Origin: Clostridiales bacterium
GTDB taxonomy: Bacteria; Bacillota; Clostridia; Christensenellales; JAISNN01
Direction of reading: 5' to 3'
Length of the DNA: 37,163 nt
Assembly: GCA_031276195.1 (NCBI GenBank)
Contig: JAISNN010000040.1
Coordinates: 1-37,163, forward strand
In this document: positions 33,447 to 37,163 of the stretch, one piece after another
Numbering within the stretch: position 1 is the first letter of the stretch
How the letters are laid out: each line of letters begins with the position of its first letter
The notes under the pieces: generated by a model
The model's input: the letters and a program-made list of their open reading frames with translations, nothing else
Databases searched by the model: none
What the model was told of the DNA's origin: nothing
Position numbers and translations under genes: made by a program

Positions 33447-34109
33447 TTACGCGTCTCCGTTTTTTTCGGTAATTTTTTTTAAGTCATTCGACAAGACGGC
33501 AAGCGAAACCGACAAATCCTCATTTTTCAGCGCGACTCCGTTAGGCACGGTCAGGTGCGCGGGCGCGAAATTCCAGATTGCCTTAATGCCCGCCCGAACC
33601 ATCAGATCGCAGACGTTTTGCGCGTGCGCTCCCGGCACGGTTATGATTCCTATCCGGATTTTCAGGCGTTTGACGAGGTTTTCGAACTTATCGACGGGAA
33701 GTATACGTTTTCCGCTCACGACCTTTCCGAAAAGTCTTTCGTCCGCGTCGAACGCCGCCGCGATATTCAGTCCGCAATTCGCGAATCCGCCGTAAGAAAG
33801 CAGCGCGCTCCCCAGATTTCCCGCTCCGACCAAAACGGCGTCCGTGGTATTGTTATACCCCAAAAACTCCTCGATATCGTCCCTCAGCGTCTTGACGGAA
33901 AATCCGACGTTCGGCACGCCGGGCGCGCTTGCGACGGCGGCCAAATCCTTTTTGACGACGATCGCGTTCAGATTCAGCGCGTCCGCGATCGCGACGCTGG
34001 TAACAAACTCCGATTCCGAAAACTTGTCCCTCAACAGCCGGAGATACAGCGGCATTCTGCGAATGCTCTCGACCGCGATTCTCGACTGTTCCCTCTGTTC
34101 CGTATCCAT
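33447..34109 (-). CDS. rex: Redox-sensing transcriptional repressor Rex
   Basis: Rex senses the NADH/NAD+ ratio and represses fermentation genes such as adhE when NADH is low. The N-terminal winged helix (about 1-75; SVAIADALNLNAIVVKKDLA) is followed by a Rossmann fold with GAGNLG (95-100) and the dimerising C-terminal helix. The length of 220 is typical. The promoter at 34540-34568 is a perfect consensus and carries a dyad at its start site. The position next to adhE suggests local control or a rex-adhE transcript. Confidence 0.97.
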   Translation of the reverse strand: MDTEQREQSRIAVESIRRMPLYLRLLRDKFSESEFVTSVAIADALNLNAIVVKKDLAAVASAPGVPNVGFSVKTLRDDIEEFLGYNNTTDAVLVGAGNLGSALLSYGGFANCGLNIAAAFDADERLFGKVVSGKRILPVDKFENLVKRLKIRIGIITVPGAHAQNVCDLMVRAGIKAIWNFAPAHLTVPNGVALKNEDLSVSLAVLSNDLKKITEKNGDA

Positions 34110-34315
34110 TTACACCCCCTTATCTTTTTATTTTAACGCGGATTTTCCGCTTTATAAACTACCCTCTTTTTTAATATCTCTTTATTGCCCGTTCTTTCTC
34201 AATCTTTATTTCTCATTCTACTATCCCATCTCTTTGCCGCCCGTTCTTTCTCAATCCTTATTTCTCGCTCTGCTATCCCATCTCTTTGCCGCCCGTTCTC
34301 TTTTTAATATCCTCA

Positions 34316-34407
34316 ATTCCCCTCCGTGGGAGGGGATCAAAGGGGTGGGGCGAATCCTATTCCCTCCTCAATTCCCCTCCGTGGGAGGGGATCAAAGGGG
34401 TGGGGCG
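34316..34407 (+). repeat. Two hairpin/G-tract elements in the rex leader
   Basis: Full copies start at 34316 and 34371 (spacing 55), between the rex promoter and the rex start, so they would be transcribed as the C-rich complement. This two-copy module with its linker is almost identical to 33223-33315. The rest of the 34110-34539 gap is T/C-rich with a duplicated CTTTGCCGCCCGTTCT-type stretch; no gene is seen. Confidence 0.88.
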
Positions 34408-34516
34408 GCCTTTCTCCGCTTCACTTTTTAATAAGCCTTTTCGCCTTGCCCGACGCACTCGCCCTCTTTCTTTAATTGCCGCCAATGAAAATTCGTCTTT
34501 TTCGCACATTTCAATA

Positions 34517-34534
34517 TCGATATTGTGATATCGA
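34517..34534. promoter_or_regulatory. Operator-like dyad at the rex transcription start
   Basis: TCGATAT-TGTG-ATATCGA is a perfect 7-bp inverted repeat with a 4-bp centre, starting 6 bp downstream of the rex -10 box and covering the expected start site. It contains TTGTGA, a half of some Rex operators, but not the full TTGTGA-N6-TCACAA or TTGTTAA-N4-TTAACAA symmetry. The regulator could be Rex itself or another protein. Confidence 0.45.
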
Positions 34535-34539
34535 ATATA

Positions 34540-34568
34540 ATTATAATAAATTAAAACCTACTTGTCAA
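34540..34568 (-). promoter_or_regulatory. Perfect-consensus sigma-A promoter of rex
   Basis: The minus-strand -35 TTGACA (34563-34568) and -10 TATAAT (34540-34545) are 17 bp apart. The predicted leader is about 420 nt long and contains two hairpin/G-tract elements. Confidence 0.85.
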
Positions 34569-34675
34569 ACGATTTATACGGAATAAATAAAAAAGATTAA
34601 AAAAATCTTTCAAAATTAAATTATAAAAAAACTTTCAACGCACTTTTGCCGAAACTCTACTATACAAAACAAAAA

Positions 34676-34715
34676 AATTAAAAAAAAATAACCGATAAGC
34701 CTAAGCCCGTCGGTC
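34676..34715 (-). terminator. Terminator of ridA
   Basis: On the minus strand ACCGA (34710-34714) pairs with TCGGT (34691-34695) around a loop that can itself fold, followed by TATTTTTTTTTAATTTTTTT. It lies about 45 bp after the ridA stop codon and separates it from the rex promoter. Confidence 0.6.
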
Positions 34716-34756
34716 ATTCTTTATTCTTTAATATATCCGCCGCCATAAAATTTTCA

Positions 34757-35134
34757 TTATTCTCCGACAGCGACAACCTCTATCTCGATCAAAACGTCTT
34801 TCGGCAGTCTTGCGACCTCGATCGTACTTCTCGCGGGATAAGGTTCGCCGAAAAACTCGCCGTAAATCCCGTTCATAACGGCGAAATCCCCCATATTTTT
34901 CAAAAAAACGGTCGTTTTGACGACGTTTTCGAGTCCCAATCCGCGCGCTTTCAAGACCGCGGAAATGTTTTCAAGGACGCGTTTTGTTTGGGCGGCGATG
35001 CCGTCCGGGACGCTTCCGTCCGCCGGGTTTACGGGAATCTGCCCCGACAAAAAGGCGGTGTTTCCGACTGAAATTCCTTGCGAATACGGTCCGATCGCCG
35101 CGGGAGCCGCGTCCGTTTTAATTTGTTTTTTCAT
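34757..35134 (-). CDS. ridA: RidA family reactive-imine deaminase
   Basis: A 125-residue RidA/YjgF/YER057c protein. These trimeric enzymes hydrolyse reactive enamine/imine intermediates made by PLP enzymes. Visible motifs: AAPAAIGPYSQGI, FLSGQIPVNPADG and the C-terminal PARSTIEVARLPKDVLIEIE with the catalytic arginine. The length is standard. GAGG lies 10 nt before the ATG, and this ribosome binding site falls in the degenerate edge of the 85-bp repeat array. It has its own terminator. Confidence 0.95.
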   Translation of the reverse strand: MKKQIKTDAAPAAIGPYSQGISVGNTAFLSGQIPVNPADGSVPDGIAAQTKRVLENISAVLKARGLGLENVVKTTVFLKNMGDFAVMNGIYGEFFGEPYPARSTIEVARLPKDVLIEIEVVAVGE

Positions 35135-35141
35135 AGATATA

Positions 35142-35372
35142 AATCCTCGCTTTTATTTATTTTTTTGTTTGTTCCGACAAAAAATCCTTTCCGCTACCGT
35201 TTTTATTTTACTTTTTCTTAAATTCAAATCCCCGTTTTCATTTGTTTTTTTGTTTGTTCCGACAAAAAATCCTTTCCGTAACCGTTTTTATTTTACTTTT
35301 TCCTAAATCCAAATCCCCGTTTTTATTTTCTTTTTTCGTTTGTTTCGGTAAAAAATCCTTTCCGTAGTCGTT
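35142..35372. repeat. 85-bp tandem array overlapping a gene 3' end
   Basis: GTTTGTTCCGACAAAAAATC and the following 65 bp recur with period 85-86: units 35167-35251, 35252-35337 and a partial unit 35338-35372, with a decayed edge to 35142. The array runs from the ridA ribosome binding site into the last 40-45 codons of the upstream gene. Confidence 0.9.
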
Positions 35373-35789
35373 GAATAAATTCTTTACAAATTGACCCAAA
35401 AAAGTTTGATCGACGCTAAAATTAAATTCAAGTTTTTGAAATGTACCGCTCACCAACTTTCCGTTAAAAGTAAAATGTCCTTTGCGGTCGCATTTCACCG
35501 CTAACGCCGATCCGTATTCTCTGTCTTTCAATTCCGTTTCGCCTTTAAGGTCGCCGTACAGTTTATTCATTTCGCAAGCGAACTTTTGGAATTCGCAAAA
35601 ATCTACGGTCCATTCCGAATTGCCGCGGAAGCCGTACGAATCGACGTTTACATAAAAGACCGTATTATACGGACACCCGGCATCATAATCTTCCGCGAAA
35701 ACCCCCCCGAAAATCAACTCGAATTTCACATCCGCCGTTTCAAAACTATACGTTTTCTCTCCGCAAAGCATTCCGTCAATATCCGTCAT
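35238..35789 (-). CDS. WapI-like immunity-family protein with repeat-derived tail
   Basis: A 183-residue soluble protein. Residues about 15-140 resemble the WapI family of immunity proteins: a beta-rich N-terminus, then WTVDFCEFQKFACEMNKLYGDLKGE, and the end LEFNFSVDQTFLGQFVKNL. The match is by remembered pattern, so I hold it with moderate confidence. The last 40 residues (DFLPKQTKKENKNGD..., Lys/Asn-rich) are encoded inside the 85-bp tandem array and are probably not part of the original protein. GGGGG lies a few bases before the ATG at 35789. It lies downstream of a surface protein gene; no toxin domain is visible. Confidence 0.6.
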   Translation of the reverse strand: MTDIDGMLCGEKTYSFETADVKFELIFGGVFAEDYDAGCPYNTVFYVNVDSYGFRGNSEWTVDFCEFQKFACEMNKLYGDLKGETELKDREYGSALAVKCDRKGHFTFNGKLVSGTFQKLEFNFSVDQTFLGQFVKNLFNDYGKDFLPKQTKKENKNGDLDLGKSKIKTVTERIFCRNKQKNK

Positions 35790-35918
35790 TCTTCCCCCGA
35801 TAATCTTTCCTTATCGCGCAACGGCGGTATTTTAAGCCGTTCGCTTAAAGCGGTTGATTTATTTTATTATATTATATCACACCGCTCAACAATCGGCGTA
35901 TATTCAACCAATTTATTT

Positions 35919-37163
35919 TCATTTCTTAAACAACCTTAACTCCGGCGTTTCTCCGCTAAAATCCCATATCTCATGATCCCATGACGAAAAATCCACCGTT
36001 GACCAGTCCGATACCCCGCCGACGTTTATATGTTCTATTTCCGCATATTGTCCGCCGTTCCCGATTATTTCTATGGGTATATCGTAAATATTCTTTTCTT
36101 CCTCGGTACGGTTGTCATACATATTTGCGTCATAATACAAATCTACATATTGACGGGGTCCGGTCATTCCTATCATAATCCCTATATCGTCGCTTGCATG
36201 AAGTTTGGCATTATATTTGATAGAACCGTTGAATATGCTTTTGCTAATGTCAACCCCATAACCGGCACTATATCCGGCTATTCCGCCTATACTTATATAG
36301 GTATTATCCTCCGGTTTTTCAACATAACGATTTACGATAATATTCGCCGAGGAAAGACAATCCGTCATTTCTCCGGCATAGTTTAACCCGATTATACCCC
36401 CTACAAAATAACCGATATAACTCGAATTATTCGCTCTTTCCGTTATATCGAGTCTTATATCGCCGCTTGTTTGGCAATTCTTTATCACGCCTAAATTATC
36501 ATCGGCTAAAATTCCTAAAAAAGCATCCGCTCCATAAACGTTCGTAGTAGGAACGATTCTATAAATATTCGCGTTAATTCGTAAATTTTTAACAATTCCA
36601 TTTTCTTTGATATTCTTAATAAAGCCGTAACGGATTGCTCCGTTTATTTTTATCGTTTGTCCGTTCCCGTTAAAAACGCCGTCGAATTCGTCTATATTTT
36701 TATTCCATTCATCGGCTTCCAATAAAATATCGTCCGTTAAAATAAAATGCTTTCTGGTAAAAATATCTTGTTCCTCGTTTAAATAATGGGGTTTGTCCTC
36801 ATATTTCGCGGTTTTTGCAACTAATAACAATAAATCGTATTTTTCGTTTATTTGATAAGGATCATCCTCCGTTCCGCTCCCCAAAAACTCCGTTCTCGGA
36901 GGGATAGGAGCCTCAATTACATTCACGGTTATTTCCGCGCGCACCTTGCTCTTGACCGCTTCCGCATAGATTTTTGTACTCCCCAAAGACACGCCTTGCC
37001 AATCCGATTGATGATACGGCTCTTTGTCGCCGCCCTTAACAAATGAAACTATGCTTTCATCATCGCTCCAATACCTGACCTCCTCATAAAGAGATTTATC
37101 CGTTTCGACGGCAATGCTTATTGTTTTTCCTTGATATAATATATAATAATCCTCGCCTTGACT
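35919..37163 (-). CDS. Large surface protein with Big2-like and GLUG-like repeats (5' end outside the window)
   Basis: The frame is open from the stop at 35919 to the window edge, 414 codons, so the start is missing. Nearest the edge, YILYQGKTISIAVETDKSL ... WSDDESIVSF ... STKIYAEAVKSKVRAEITVNV looks like a bacterial Ig-like (Big2) domain. The frame then shows GSGTEDDPYQI, a common entry to GLUG/adhesin repeats, and repeat segments GGIIGLNYAGEMTDCLSSANI and GGIAGYSAGYGVDISKSIFNGSI. Such proteins are secreted and cell-wall associated in Clostridia. A GTG at 36992 is an internal codon, not a start. The end lacks an LPxTG-type anchor. Confidence 0.75.
   Translation of the reverse strand, partial: SQGEDYYILYQGKTISIAVETDKSLYEEVRYWSDDESIVSFVKGGDKEPYHQSDWQGVSLGSTKIYAEAVKSKVRAEITVNVIEAPIPPRTEFLGSGTEDDPYQINEKYDLLLLVAKTAKYEDKPHYLNEEQDIFTRKHFILTDDILLEADEWNKNIDEFDGVFNGNGQTIKINGAIRYGFIKNIKENGIVKNLRINANIYRIVPTTNVYGADAFLGILADDNLGVIKNCQTSGDIRLDITERANNSSYIGYFVGGIIGLNYAGEMTDCLSSANIIVNRYVEKPEDNTYISIGGIAGYSAGYGVDISKSIFNGSIKYNAKLHASDDIGIMIGMTGPRQYVDLYYDANMYDNRTEEEKNIYDIPIEIIGNGGQYAEIEHINVGGVSDWSTVDFSSWDHEIWDFSGETPELRLFKK

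Noticed and set aside
25934-34407. Hairpin/G-tract copies as miniature transposons
   Set aside because: They show no terminal inverted repeats beyond the core hairpin, no consistent target-site duplication and no transposase gene in the window. A mobile origin remains possible but is unsupported here.
25934-34407. Hairpin/G-tract copies as ordinary intrinsic terminators
   Set aside because: The GC stem is followed by G-tracts on one strand and by AAT plus mixed sequence on the other, without a U-run on either strand.
34517-34534. The dyad as a canonical Rex operator
   Set aside because: Only one TTGTGA half is present and the symmetry is TCGATAT-N4-ATATCGA, which does not match known Rex consensus sites. 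It is kept as an unassigned operator.
1-37163. tRNA or rRNA genes
   Set aside because: Scanning for TpsiC-arm-like GGTTCGAATCC motifs and typical tRNA ends on both strands gave nothing convincing; no rRNA-like sequence was recognised.

Overview
The window suggests a low-to-mid GC Firmicute of the class Clostridia, probably an uncultured anaerobic gut-type lineage. The evidence is strong AGGAGG-type ribosome binding sites, consensus sigma-A promoters, the clostridial order infA / KOW-protein / map / adk / secY, zinc-type S14, S4, L36 and adenylate kinase, RNase Y, the redox repressor Rex, AdhE and a monomeric [FeFe] hydrogenase. The assignment to Clostridia is solid; anything finer is inference. 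Region 1 (185-17860, all minus strand) is an intact, fused S10-spc-alpha supercluster read right to left: rpsJ, rplC, rplD, rplW, rplB, rpsS, rplV, rpsC, rplP, rpmC, rpsQ, rplN, rplX, rplE, rpsN(Z), rpsH, rplF, rplR, rpsE, rpmD, rplO, secY, adk, map, a KOW-domain protein, infA, rpmJ, rpsM, rpsK, rpsD, rpoA, rplQ. It makes ribosomal proteins, the Sec channel, the RNA polymerase alpha subunit, IF-1 and N-terminal Met removal. A consensus promoter lies before rpsJ, with a possible leader attenuator, and another lies before rpsM with a hairpin-rich leader. Several spacers of this otherwise ordinary operon carry tandemly duplicated hairpin units. Region 2 (18189-21878, minus) is a two-gene unit for cell-surface proteins: a lipoprotein of unknown function and a 912-residue secreted zinc-metalloprotease-like protein, with its own promoter and terminator. 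Region 3 (21982-25735, plus) holds a GPH-type sugar:cation symporter and RNase Y, each with a sigma-A promoter. Region 4 (25728-34568, genes on minus) is a fermentation/redox cluster: rex, adhE, a phosphotransferase-fold protein, a thioredoxin-like [2Fe-2S] protein and a group-B-like [FeFe] hydrogenase. Together they suggest NADH-sensed control of ethanol and hydrogen formation. Its spacers are full of repeats: 13 complete copies of a roughly 38-bp element (a perfect GC hairpin followed by four G-tracts), an uninterrupted 33-copy heptanucleotide array, and several private minisatellites. Region 5 (34676-37163, minus) holds ridA, a WapI-like immunity-family protein whose 3' end has been overrun by an 85-bp tandem repeat, and the 3' part of a large Big2/GLUG-type surface protein that runs off the window. 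The main surprise is not a novel enzyme but the repeat landscape: most intergenic regions carry their own locus-private tandem repeat, often hairpin-forming, and the accessory half also carries a same-oriented hairpin/G-quadruplex family.
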